Shown here one piece after another: positions 24,869 to 32,689 of a DNA stretch of 64,000 bases. The notes under the pieces are model-generated. The model searched no databases, had not been told where the DNA came from, and saw only the letters and a program-made list of their open reading frames with translations. The number at the start of each line of letters is the position of its first letter. Position 1 is the stretch's first letter. The stretch is from assembly GCF_900101895.1 (NCBI RefSeq), contig NZ_FMVF01000007.1, positions 143,836-207,835 on the forward strand, read 5' to 3'. A program made the position numbers and the translations under genes. The DNA is from Flavobacterium caeni. GTDB taxonomy: Bacteria; Bacteroidota; Bacteroidia; Flavobacteriales; Flavobacteriaceae.

Positions 24869-24877
24869 TAAATTTGC
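24869..24877 (+). promoter_or_regulatory. pdxA -7 promoter box
   Basis: TAAATTTGC matches TAnnTTTG, 33 bases before the ATG at 24911, in the short gap to the divergent riboflavin synthase gene. The -33 box is not clear. Confidence 0.5.
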
Positions 24878-24910
24878 ACTTCAAAATTAGCCAAATTGGC
24901 CGTCACGCAA

Positions 24911-25972
24911 ATGAAAAAAGCAGAAAATATTATCGTTGGCATTTCAATCGGAGACCTCAATGGCATCGGCCCTGAAGTGGTGCTCAAGACTTTCGAGGAT
25001 TCGCGCATGCTCGAGTTGTGTACGCCGGTCATTTTTGCGAATGTCAAGATCCTTTCGTTCGTCAAGAAAACGTTCGAATCTACGGCCAACCTGCACGGGA
25101 TAGACCATCTCGACCAAATCATCACGGGCAAGATCAACGTGCTGAACGTGTGGCGCGAAAACGTCGATTTGAATTTTGGCGCCAACGACGATGCCGTCGG
25201 AAGCTACGCCATCAAATCGTTCGTGGCCGCTACGCAGGCACTCAAGGAGGGTGCGGTAGATGTGCTCGTGACGGCACCCATCAACAAATACAACATCCAA
25301 TCCGATGAATTCAAATTCCCGGGGCACACCGATTATTTGAACCAGGAACTCGAAGGCAACGCGCTCATGCTGATGGTACAAGACAACCTGCGCGTTGGCT
25401 TGCTTACCGACCACGTCCCGGTGAACGAGGTATCGAAACACCTGACACCGGCATTGATCGCACAAAAAATCGAGACCGTCAGAAAAACACTGGTGCAGGA
25501 TTTCAGCATCAACAAACCCAAGATTGCGGTGTTGGGCCTGAACCCGCACAGCGGAGACAACGGCGTGATCGGCAAGGAAGAGCAGGACATCATCAAACCC
25601 GCGATCAAAAAATTGTTCGACAAGGGGACGTTGGCGTTTGGTCCGTTTCCGGCCGATGGTTTTTTTGGCAGCGGGCAGTACGAAAAATACGACGCCATCA
25701 TCGCGACCTATCACGACCAGGGTTTGATCCCGTTCAAGACGTTGTCTTTTGGCAAGGGCGTGAATTATACGGCAGGGCTCGACAAGATCAGGACGTCGCC
25801 CGACCACGGCACGGCCTATGACATTGCGGGCAAAGGTGTTGCCGATGCGCAGTCTTTTCAAGAGGCGGTGTACTTGGCCATTGACATCTACAATGCGCGA
25901 AACCAGTATGCCGAAATGAGCGCCAACCCGATGAAAGTCAAGGAAAAGCGCGAAGAAAAAAATAATCGATAA
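24911..25972 (+). CDS. pdxA: 4-hydroxythreonine-4-phosphate dehydrogenase
   Basis: A 353-aa enzyme of DXP-dependent vitamin B6 synthesis. It has ISIGDLNGIGPEVVLKTF at the N-terminus, TAPINKYNIQ, FPGHTDYL, LNPHSGDNG and ATYHDQGLIPFK, which carry the substrate- and metal-binding residues, and DHGTAYDIAGKG near the end. The ATG at 24911 (MKKAENIIVG) is preferred over a TTG 15 bp upstream. It is divergent from riboflavin synthase and followed by the DUF177-rpmF unit. Confidence 0.95.
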   Translation: MKKAENIIVGISIGDLNGIGPEVVLKTFEDSRMLELCTPVIFANVKILSFVKKTFESTANLHGIDHLDQIITGKINVLNVWRENVDLNFGANDDAVGSYAIKSFVAATQALKEGAVDVLVTAPINKYNIQSDEFKFPGHTDYLNQELEGNALMLMVQDNLRVGLLTDHVPVNEVSKHLTPALIAQKIETVRKTLVQDFSINKPKIAVLGLNPHSGDNGVIGKEEQDIIKPAIKKLFDKGTLAFGPFPADGFFGSGQYEKYDAIIATYHDQGLIPFKTLSFGKGVNYTAGLDKIRTSPDHGTAYDIAGKGVADAQSFQEAVYLAIDIYNARNQYAEMSANPMKVKEKREEKNNR

Positions 25973-25990
25973 AAAATAAGGCCAACCGTT

Positions 25991-26019
25991 TTGTTTGTAC
26001 AATAATTTTTTATCTTTGC
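25991..26019 (+). promoter_or_regulatory. Promoter of the DUF177-rpmF operon
   Basis: A TTG at 25991-25993 and TATCTTTGC at 26011-26019 are separated by 17 bases, matching the Bacteroidota TTG-N17-23-TAnnTTTG promoter. A short CCCGA/TCGGG hairpin follows at the likely 5' end of the transcript. Confidence 0.7.
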
Positions 26020-26051
26020 ACTCCCGAAACATCGGGACAAATTGTTGTGTG

Positions 26052-26591
26052 ATGAAAGTAACGAATGAATTTTTAATTCCTTTCGTGGGATTAAAACAAG
26101 GCAAACACCAATTTGATTATCAGGTTACAAAAGCGTTCTTTGACGACTTTGATTTTGACGAATTTGAAAGCGCAGACATCAAAGTCCATGTAGTTCTTGA
26201 GAAAAAAAGTACGATGCTCGAGTTGGCATTCAAACACGCGGGGACGGTTCATGTTCCGTGCGATTTGACCGGCGAGATGTTTGATTTGCCTGTCAAAGGA
26301 AAAATCAAACTGGTCGTGCAGTTCGGAGACGAATTCAACAACGACAACGAAGAGTTGCTGATTTTGCCCCATGGCGAGCACCAGATCGACATCAAGCAGT
26401 ACGTCTATGAACTGATTGCGTTGTCCATCCCGCTCAAAAAGGTGCATCCGGGAATCAAAGACGGGACGCTGCAATCGGCGGCGCTCGACAAGCTCAAGGA
26501 ACTGTCGGTCAAAGACCACAAAAAAGAAGAAAAACAAGAAGAAACGGACCCGCGTTGGGACCAATTAAAAAAACTATTAACGGATAAATAA
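26052..26591 (+). CDS. DUF177/YceD family protein
   Basis: A 179-aa acidic protein of the DUF177 family, which sits before rpmF in most bacteria and is linked to 23S rRNA accumulation. Seen here: FDYQVTKAFFDDFDFDEFESADIKVHV, then the conserved PCDLTGEMFDLPVKG block, where the usual first metal Cys is present but a second CxxC partner is not obvious, and a lysine/glutamate-rich tail. The ATG at 26052 is selected for the usual MKVTNEFLIPF start. It is 9 bp before rpmF and shares its promoter. Confidence 0.9.
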   Translation: MKVTNEFLIPFVGLKQGKHQFDYQVTKAFFDDFDFDEFESADIKVHVVLEKKSTMLELAFKHAGTVHVPCDLTGEMFDLPVKGKIKLVVQFGDEFNNDNEELLILPHGEHQIDIKQYVYELIALSIPLKKVHPGIKDGTLQSAALDKLKELSVKDHKKEEKQEETDPRWDQLKKLLTDK

Positions 26592-26600
26592 TAGAATAAA

Positions 26601-26798
26601 ATGGCACATCCTAAAAGAAAAGTCTCCAAAACCAGAAGAGATAAGAGAAGAACGCATTACAAAGCAACCGTTGCTACCATCGCAACTTGCCCAGTAACTG
26701 GAGAGGCACACTTGTACCACAGAGCATACTGGCACGAAGGCAAAATGTATTACAGAGGACAAGTCGTTATCGACAAATCGCCTGCTGCCGTTGCCTAA
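26601..26798 (+). CDS. rpmF: 50S ribosomal protein L32
   Basis: A 65-aa L32 beginning [20 protein letters not shown], the invariant start of the family. Only one cysteine (TCPVTG) is present, so this is the zinc-independent form lacking the CxxC ribbon. It follows DUF177 by 9 bp and is ended by a clear terminator, which separates it from the downstream fabH-acc genes. Confidence 0.96.
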   Translation: MAHPKRKVSKTRRDKRRTHYKATVATIATCPVTGEAHLYHRAYWHEGKMYYRGQVVIDKSPAAVA

Positions 26799-26822
26799 TA
26801 CTGCACGATAAAGAACAACTGA

Positions 26823-26849
26823 ACTCTCACTTGCTGTGGGAGTTTTTTT
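26823..26849 (+). terminator. Terminator after rpmF
   Basis: ACTCTCAC (26823-26830) pairs with GTGGGAGT (26836-26843) around a 5-base loop, followed by TTTTTT. It lies between rpmF and fabH, so fabH-accB-accC probably has its own promoter or depends on read-through. Confidence 0.88.
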
Positions 26850-26961
26850 GTTGCGGGATGTTGGAAATAAAAAGCGATTCTAAACCATAGTTTTAGAATT
26901 TTTTGTAAATTCCACCTCTTTACGAAGTACCTTGTTTCGGGTGGAACAATAACTCAAGAAT

Positions 26962-27960
26962 ATGAATACAATTACAGCCGCTATTACTGCTGTGGGGGCC
27001 TATGTGCCTGATTTCGTGCTCTCTAATAAATTGCTCGAAACAATGGTAGACACCAACGACGAATGGATCACGACGCGTACCGGAATCAAGGAACGTCGCA
27101 TTCTCAAAGGCGACAAGCTCGGAACGTCGTATCTCGCGATCAAAGCAGGCGAAGATTTGATCAAAAAAAGCGGTCTTGACCCGGCCGAAATCGATTTGGT
27201 ATTGGTGGCCACCACCACACCCGACATGCCGGTAGCCGCAACGGCCGTTTACGTAGCCACACAGCTTGGCGCCGTCAACGCTTTTGCCTATGATTTGCAG
27301 GCCGCTTGTTCGGGATTTTTGTACGGTATGTCTACGGCTTCGGCGTTTATCCAGTCGGGCAAATACAAAAAAGTACTCTTGATCGGTGCCGATAAAATGT
27401 CATCCATCATCGACTATACAGACCGCGCCACGTGCATCATCTTTGGAGATGGCGCTGGCGCGGTTCTCTTTGAACCCAATTTCGAAGGGCTTGGCGTCAT
27501 CGACGAAATCCTGCGCAGCGACGGCATTGGCCGCGAATACCTCAAAATCGACGCGGGCGGATCGATCCTTCCGGCGTCTAAGGAAACCGTCGAAAACCGC
27601 CAACACTATGTGTTCCAGGACGGCAAAACCGTGTTCAAATATGCGGTGACCGGCATGGCCGATGTGAGCGAGAAGATCATGAAAAAGAACGATTTGACCA
27701 AGGACGATGTCGATTGGCTCATCGCACACCAGGCCAACCGACGCATCATCGACGCCACGGCGCAGCGCATGGAACTCGATGACGACAAAGTGCTGGTGAA
27801 CATCGAAAAGTACGGCAATACGACTTCGGGCACGCTTCCGTTGTTGCTGGCCGATTTCGAGCACAAATTCAAAAAAGGCGACAACCTGATTTTTGCAGCC
27901 TTTGGCGGCGGATTTACCTGGGGTTCGATTTACCTCAAATGGGCTTACAACAAACTATAA
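26962..27960 (+). CDS. fabH: 3-oxoacyl-ACP synthase III
   Basis: A 332-aa KAS III that starts fatty-acid synthesis by condensing acyl-CoA with malonyl-ACP. The catalytic Cys is in LQAACSGFLYG (about 113), the His in IAHQANRRI and the Asn in NTTSGTLPLLL, all intact. It is part of fabH-accB-accC, giving both the initiating synthase and the biotin carboxylase part of acetyl-CoA carboxylase. It is the housekeeping counterpart of the pigment ketosynthases at 2.7-7 kb. Confidence 0.96.
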   Translation: MNTITAAITAVGAYVPDFVLSNKLLETMVDTNDEWITTRTGIKERRILKGDKLGTSYLAIKAGEDLIKKSGLDPAEIDLVLVATTTPDMPVAATAVYVATQLGAVNAFAYDLQAACSGFLYGMSTASAFIQSGKYKKVLLIGADKMSSIIDYTDRATCIIFGDGAGAVLFEPNFEGLGVIDEILRSDGIGREYLKIDAGGSILPASKETVENRQHYVFQDGKTVFKYAVTGMADVSEKIMKKNDLTKDDVDWLIAHQANRRIIDATAQRMELDDDKVLVNIEKYGNTTSGTLPLLLADFEHKFKKGDNLIFAAFGGGFTWGSIYLKWAYNKL

Positions 27961-27983
27961 CTAAACGATAAAAACAAATAATT

Positions 27984-28472
27984 ATGGATTTAAAAGAGAT
28001 TCAAAACCTGATTAAATTCGTGTCCAATACGGGCGTGGCCGAGGTCAAGCTCGAGATGGACAATGTCAAGGTTACCATCCGTACGACACTCGAAGGCAAC
28101 TCGCCAGACATCACATATGTACAGCAAGCACCGGTACAGGCCTTGCCGCAAGCCGCTCCTGCTGCCCCATCGGCACCAGCCGCCGCGCCTGCTGCTCCAT
28201 CGGCACCTGCCGCCGCTTCGGACGATGCCAAATACATCACGATCAAATCGCCGATCATCGGTACGTTCTACAGAAAGCCGGCGCCAGACAAGCCGATGTT
28301 CGTAGAAGTAGGTTCAACCGTAGCCAAAGGCGATGTGCTGTGCGTGATCGAAGCGATGAAACTCTTTAACGAAATCGAATCAGAAGTAGCGGGCAAAATC
28401 GTCAAGATTTTGGTAGACGACTCGTCGCCGGTAGAATTCGACCAACCGTTGTTCCTGGTAGATCCTTCTTAA
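27984..28472 (+). CDS. accB: Biotin carboxyl carrier protein of acetyl-CoA carboxylase
   Basis: A 162-aa carrier with an N-terminal helical domain ([27 protein letters not shown]), an alanine/proline-rich flexible linker (about 50-80), and a C-terminal biotinyl domain with [12 protein letters not shown], in which the Lys is biotinylated. It lies 23 bp after fabH and 127 bp before accC. Confidence 0.95.
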   Translation: MDLKEIQNLIKFVSNTGVAEVKLEMDNVKVTIRTTLEGNSPDITYVQQAPVQALPQAAPAAPSAPAAAPAAPSAPAAASDDAKYITIKSPIIGTFYRKPAPDKPMFVEVGSTVAKGDVLCVIEAMKLFNEIESEVAGKIVKILVDDSSPVEFDQPLFLVDPS

Positions 28473-28599
28473 TTATTTTAAATTTTGGCCCGAGAGCTTT
28501 GCTCGAACTGGCGAAGCAATTATAAATTATAAATGGACGCTTCGGCACCGTTTGTAATAATTTAAAATTTAGCATTTAAAATTTAAAATATTTCTAAAG
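28473..28599. other. accB-accC spacer with small dyads and A/T repeats
   Basis: The 127-bp gap contains a short CGAG/CTCG dyad, a CGAAGC/GCTTCG dyad, and repeated AATTTAAAATTT-type stretches just before accC. No T-run terminator is present, so accC is probably still cotranscribed. The A/T repeat may work as an unstructured translation start region. Confidence 0.5.
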
Positions 28600-29946
28600 A
28601 TGTTCAAAAAAATATTAATCGCAAATAGAGGCGAAATCGCATTGCGCGTCATCCGTACGTGCCGCGAGATGGGCATCAAGACGGTGGCCGTTTATTCGAC
28701 TGCCGATGCCGAAAGCCTCCACGTGAAGTTTGCCGACGAGGCCGTATGTATCGGGCCGCCGCCGAGCAATTTGTCCTACCTTAAAATGTCCAACATCATC
28801 GCCGCGGCCGAAATCACCAACGCCGACGCGATCCACCCGGGTTACGGATTCTTGTCCGAAAACGCCAAATTTTCTAAAATTTGTCAGGAGCACGGCATCA
28901 AATTCATCGGTGCCTCGCCCGAAATGATAGAGAAAATGGGCGATAAGGCCACGGCCAAAGCGACCATGAAAGCCGCAGGCGTACCATGTGTTCCAGGTTC
29001 CGATGGCATCCTTGAGTCGTTCGCGCAAGCCGCCAAAATCGCCAAAGACATGGGTTATCCCGTGATGCTCAAAGCAACTGCGGGCGGTGGCGGAAAGGGT
29101 ATGCGTGCCGTCTGGAAAGCCGAGGAACTTGAAAAAGCCTGGGAGAGTGCGCGTATGGAAGCAGGCGCCGCATTCGGCAACGACGGCATGTACATGGAAA
29201 AATTGATCGAAGAACCGCGCCACATCGAAATCCAAGTGGTTGGTGATTCGTATGGAAAAGCGTGTCACTTGTCTGAAAGAGATTGCTCTGTCCAGCGTCG
29301 TCACCAAAAACTCACCGAGGAAACCCCGTCGCCATTCATGACCGACGAACTCCGCAACAAAATGGGCGAGGCCGCGGTGAAAGCAGCCGAGTACATCAAA
29401 TATGAAGGTGCCGGAACCGTCGAATTCTTGGTCGACAAGCACCGCAACTTCTATTTCATGGAAATGAACACGCGTATCCAGGTCGAGCACCCGATCACCG
29501 AGCAGGTCATCGATTACGACTTGATCCGCGAACAAATATTGGTAGCCGCAGGCATTCCAATCTCTGGGAAAAATTATTTCCCGAACCTGCATTCGATCGA
29601 ATGTCGTATCAACGCCGAGGATCCGTACAACGATTTCCGTCCGTCACCGGGCAAAATCACGACGTTGCACGCACCGGGCGGGCACGGCATCCGTCTCGAT
29701 ACGCACGTTTACGCGGGCTACACGATTCCACCGAATTACGATTCGATGATTGCCAAGCTCATCACGACGGCGCAAACCCGCGAGGAGGCCATCAGCAAGA
29801 TGAAGCGCGCGCTCGACGAATTCGTGATCGAAGGCATCAAGACCACCATCCCGTTCCACCGCCAACTCATGGACGAACCGGATTATGTCGCCGGCAATTA
29901 CACGACCAAATTCATGGAAGGTTTCCAAATGAAGGAAGTCGAATAA
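28600..29946 (+). CDS. accC: Biotin carboxylase subunit of acetyl-CoA carboxylase
   Basis: A 448-aa ATP-grasp enzyme. It has [25 protein letters not shown], the ATP-binding glycine loop [12 protein letters not shown] (about 159-170), [33 protein letters not shown] with metal-binding Glu/Asn, and a C-terminal biotin carboxylase domain. It carboxylates the biotin on AccB. A strong terminator follows 7 bases after the stop. Confidence 0.97.
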   Translation: MFKKILIANRGEIALRVIRTCREMGIKTVAVYSTADAESLHVKFADEAVCIGPPPSNLSYLKMSNIIAAAEITNADAIHPGYGFLSENAKFSKICQEHGIKFIGASPEMIEKMGDKATAKATMKAAGVPCVPGSDGILESFAQAAKIAKDMGYPVMLKATAGGGGKGMRAVWKAEELEKAWESARMEAGAAFGNDGMYMEKLIEEPRHIEIQVVGDSYGKACHLSERDCSVQRRHQKLTEETPSPFMTDELRNKMGEAAVKAAEYIKYEGAGTVEFLVDKHRNFYFMEMNTRIQVEHPITEQVIDYDLIREQILVAAGIPISGKNYFPNLHSIECRINAEDPYNDFRPSPGKITTLHAPGGHGIRLDTHVYAGYTIPPNYDSMIAKLITTAQTREEAISKMKRALDEFVIEGIKTTIPFHRQLMDEPDYVAGNYTTKFMEGFQMKEVE

Positions 29947-29953
29947 ATCAAAG

Positions 29954-29977
29954 CCCCACTTTACGGTGGGGTTTTTT
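29954..29977 (+). terminator. Terminator after accC
   Basis: CCCCAC (29954-29959) pairs with GTGGGG (29966-29971), followed by TTTTTTG. It ends the fabH-accB-accC transcript. Confidence 0.88.
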
Positions 29978-29981
29978 GTTT

Positions 29982-30122
29982 TTGGGCGTGCCGGCGCTGG
30001 TGTTTTTCTTCTTTTTCAAGCTTGTCGGGCGCCGTCGGGCTTTCGCACTCGCTTTTGCGCACTCCCGAGGTTTCGGTCGTGCGCAAAGAGCTCAAACAAT
30101 TGCTCAATCCCTCACGCAACCC
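29982..30122. repeat. Dispersed hairpin repeat, copy 2 (degenerate)
   Basis: Shows GGGCGTGCCGGCGC, hairpin CGGCGC (29992-29997)/GCGCCG (30029-30034), GTCGGGCTTTCGC, hairpin TTTGCGCAC (30054-30062)/GTGCGCAAA (30079-30087), then AATCCCTCACGCAACC. The order of blocks matches copy 3 at 50434-50568, but the stem sequences differ while remaining paired. Confidence 0.65.
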
Positions 30123-30179
30123 GCAAAAGTTTATTGAAAATCGGCAGAAAATCTGTAATAAAGCCAGTTGGGCATTTCC

Positions 30180-30211
30180 TAGTTTAGCCTTGGGAATATT
30201 CCCGTAAACTA
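30180..30211 (+). promoter_or_regulatory. Nested dyad in the leader of a small secreted protein
   Basis: TAGTTTA (30180-30186) and TAAACTA (30205-30211) form the outer arms, and GGGAATATTCCC (30192-30203) is a perfect inner palindrome. It ends 13 bases before the ATG at 30225. It could be an operator or an RNA hairpin that limits ribosome access. Another CAGAAAATCTG palindrome lies at 30144-30154. Confidence 0.55.
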
Positions 30212-30224
30212 AAATCTAAAAGTC

Positions 30225-30662
30225 ATGAAGAAAATGTTGTCGATCGTGGTCCTGCTGTTGACCGCCAATTTGTCTGTAGGACAAGAAAGTAAAATGGTGA
30301 GTGTCGTAACGACCGAAGAGTACAAGAGCCTGGACGAAACCGAAAAGCGTCTGGCCGATTATGTCAACGGTGCCGTCGCCTCGCTCAAAGCGCTAAAGCT
30401 CAACAAATCGACCAACTACGCCAAGTATGAAGCGTCCATCAGCATCAGCTTGAACAGCAAGGACAAATTGTCCAACAACATTGCCGTTGGCGAGTCAGAC
30501 GGCCCGCCAGTGGCCAACGCGCAATCCTGCACGATTTGCGGCGTCGGAAGCGCCCGAAACTGTTTCAAACGAATCCGGACCGTTTTGGCCAACGGTCAGC
30601 CGTTGGTGATCACCGTCATTGAAACCAACGGAGGCGATTGTTACCAAATCACCTGGAATTAA
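30225..30662 (+). CDS. Small secreted protein, function unknown
   Basis: A 145-aa protein with a signal peptide cut after about residue 19 (LSVGQ|ES). The mature part has a helical segment (TTEEYKSLDETEKRLADYVNGAVASL) and a C-terminal part with four cysteines: SCTICGVGSARNCFKRI and GGDCYQITW. The paired cysteines suggest disulfides in the periplasm or outside. I do not recognise the family. It is monocistronic, with a striking dyad in its leader and a terminator shared with the convergent peptidase. Confidence 0.7.
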   Translation: MKKMLSIVVLLLTANLSVGQESKMVSVVTTEEYKSLDETEKRLADYVNGAVASLKALKLNKSTNYAKYEASISISLNSKDKLSNNIAVGESDGPPVANAQSCTICGVGSARNCFKRIRTVLANGQPLVITVIETNGGDCYQITWN

Positions 30663-30685
30663 AAAAGCCCGCCATTGGCGGGCTT
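30661..30685. terminator. Shared terminator between small secreted protein and S9 peptidase
   Basis: AAGCCCGCC (30665-30673) pairs with GGCGGGCTT (30677-30685) around a 3-base loop. The A-run at 30661-30666 gives a T-run for the minus strand, so it is strongest for the S9 peptidase gene. Confidence 0.88.
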
Positions 30686-30696
30686 CTTGTTATTTG

Positions 30697-32598
30697 TTAG
30701 AGCGTTTCGTTCAGCCATTTGAAAAACTCGCGCTGCCAGACAATGGCATTCTGCGGTTTCAACACCCAATGGTTCTCGTCGGGGAAATACAACAAACGGC
30801 TCTTGATGCCGCGCAACTGTGCCGCCTGAAATGCTTCCTGCGCTTGCCCAATCGGGACGCGGAAGTCTTTGCCGCCCTGGATGATCAAGATCGGCGCGTT
30901 CCATTTGTCGACGTTGTTGATCGGGTTGAATTCGTTGTAGGCTTTTTGCGCATCGGCATTGTCCTTTTCCCAGTAGGCGCCGCCGTGGTCCCAGTTGTTG
31001 AAGAACAATTCTTCGGTGGTACCGTACATGCTCTTGAGGTTGAACACACCGTCGTGCGAGATGAACGTCTTGAATCGATTGTTGTGGATGCCCGCCAGAT
31101 AAAACACCGAATAACCGCCAAAGCTCGGTCCTACACAACCCAATCGGTTTTTGTCTACATAGCTTTCCTTGGCCACATCGTCAATCGCCGACAAATAGTC
31201 GCGCATCACCTGTCCGCCCCAATCCTTGCTGATCGATGCGTTCCATTCGACACCATGCCCCGGCATCCCGCGGCGGTTGGGCGCCACGACAATGTACCCT
31301 TGCGCGGCCATCAACTGGAAATTCCAGCGGAAAGAATACATCTGCGTGAGCGGCGATTGCGGACCGCCTTGACAATAGAGCAGCGTCGGGTATTTTTTGG
31401 TCGCGTCAAAATTGGGTGGCAGGACCACCCAAACGAGCATTTTTTTGCCATCGGTTGTGGTCACGTAACGGCGTTCGGTTTTGCTCATGGCGACGTTGGC
31501 GTAGTTCGATTGGTTGACATCGGTGAGCTGTTTCCAGGTGTTTTTCTTCAAATCGTAATGGTACAAATCAGACGCATGGTTCATGTCGTTGCGCGCGACG
31601 ATGATTGAATTGCCACTGAATCCCACCAGATCCACGACGTCGAATTCGCCCTTGGTCACCTGTTTGACAGTCACCGCAATGCGTGTACGCCCCGGAAAGT
31701 TCACTTCAAACAATTGCTTGGTACCGTCCACAGCCGCAATGAAATACACTTTCTGGCCATCGGGCGCCCATTTGAAACGGTCGACCGTGCCATCCCATCC
31801 GCCGGTCAAATTGATGTCGATGCCTTTGTGGCTTACAATGATGTCGTTCTTGTCGGCTTCATAACCGTCGCGCTTCATTTGCAGCCAAGACAAATCGCCG
31901 GCAGGAGAAAATTGCGGCGCCACGTCGTAACCCAGGTTCTTTTCGGTACGGTTGGTGGTTTTTCCCGTCGCCAGATCGTATTGGTAAATGTCGGTGTTGG
32001 TGCTCAGCGCATATTCGGTACCCGATTTTTTCTTGGTGACATACAAAATGCTTTTGCCGTCGGGTGCCCACAAATAATCGGCTTCGTCGCCGAACGGCTT
32101 GGTTGGCGAATCGAACAATTCGCCTTTCAAAAGATCGATTCCCTTGGCGCCGTCCTTGTTTTCCTTGTAAAAAACGTGGTTGTATTTGCCTTCGCTCCAA
32201 GTGTCCCAATGACGGTAATCGAGCGCGTTGTAGACTTGCGCTTCCGATTTTTTCAAATCAGGATGCAGCTCTTTCCCGAGCACATCTTGCAGCTTGACTT
32301 CTTCGTGGTAAACTTTATAAGCGCCATCGGGCGACAGGCTTTTGTCGGCGAGCAGCGATTTGTGCTCGGCAACTTCGACCGATGGCCCGCCCGCAACCGG
32401 TACGGTAAAATACTTGGAGGTCGATTTGTTGTCGGCTACAGATGGCGTCGATACTTTGTACACGACATTTTTGCCGTCTTTCGAAATGCCCAGGCCGGTC
32501 ACGCGGCCGAGTTTCCAAAGCAATTCGGGCGTCATGGTGGTTTGGGCTGTTGCAGATACACTCATCAGGAGTAAGGTTGAAGCGATTATTTTATTCAT
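30697..32598 (-). CDS. S9 family prolyl oligopeptidase-type peptidase
   Basis: A 633-aa secreted or periplasmic serine peptidase of the S9 (dipeptidyl/acylaminoacyl peptidase) family. It has a signal peptide (MNKIIASTLLLMSVSATAQ), a seven-blade beta-propeller in the first ~380 residues, and a C-terminal alpha/beta hydrolase with GPSFGGYS (catalytic Ser) and DENHWVL (catalytic His). The start at 32598 is chosen for this signal peptide; an in-frame ATG 42 bp upstream would add unrelated residues. It probably trims imported peptides. Upstream on the minus strand is TACTTTTAG, a plausible -7 box. Confidence 0.94.
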   Translation of the reverse strand: MNKIIASTLLLMSVSATAQTTMTPELLWKLGRVTGLGISKDGKNVVYKVSTPSVADNKSTSKYFTVPVAGGPSVEVAEHKSLLADKSLSPDGAYKVYHEEVKLQDVLGKELHPDLKKSEAQVYNALDYRHWDTWSEGKYNHVFYKENKDGAKGIDLLKGELFDSPTKPFGDEADYLWAPDGKSILYVTKKKSGTEYALSTNTDIYQYDLATGKTTNRTEKNLGYDVAPQFSPAGDLSWLQMKRDGYEADKNDIIVSHKGIDINLTGGWDGTVDRFKWAPDGQKVYFIAAVDGTKQLFEVNFPGRTRIAVTVKQVTKGEFDVVDLVGFSGNSIIVARNDMNHASDLYHYDLKKNTWKQLTDVNQSNYANVAMSKTERRYVTTTDGKKMLVWVVLPPNFDATKKYPTLLYCQGGPQSPLTQMYSFRWNFQLMAAQGYIVVAPNRRGMPGHGVEWNASISKDWGGQVMRDYLSAIDDVAKESYVDKNRLGCVGPSFGGYSVFYLAGIHNNRFKTFISHDGVFNLKSMYGTTEELFFNNWDHGGAYWEKDNADAQKAYNEFNPINNVDKWNAPILIIQGGKDFRVPIGQAQEAFQAAQLRGIKSRLLYFPDENHWVLKPQNAIVWQREFFKWLNETL

Positions 32599-32638
32599 TC
32601 GAATTGATTTTTGAACGCTAAAAGTACGCAATCCTAAC

Positions 32639-32669
32639 AAAAAAAGCTACCCCAAACGGGATAGCTTTT
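32639..32669 (-). terminator. Terminator of the metalloprotease gene
   Basis: On the minus strand AAAAGCTATCCC pairs with GGGGTAGCTTTT around GTTT (one G-T pair), followed by more T. It lies 20 bases after the metalloprotease stop. Confidence 0.88.
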
Positions 32670-32689
32670 CAGTTTTGAAGGGGTGTTGT

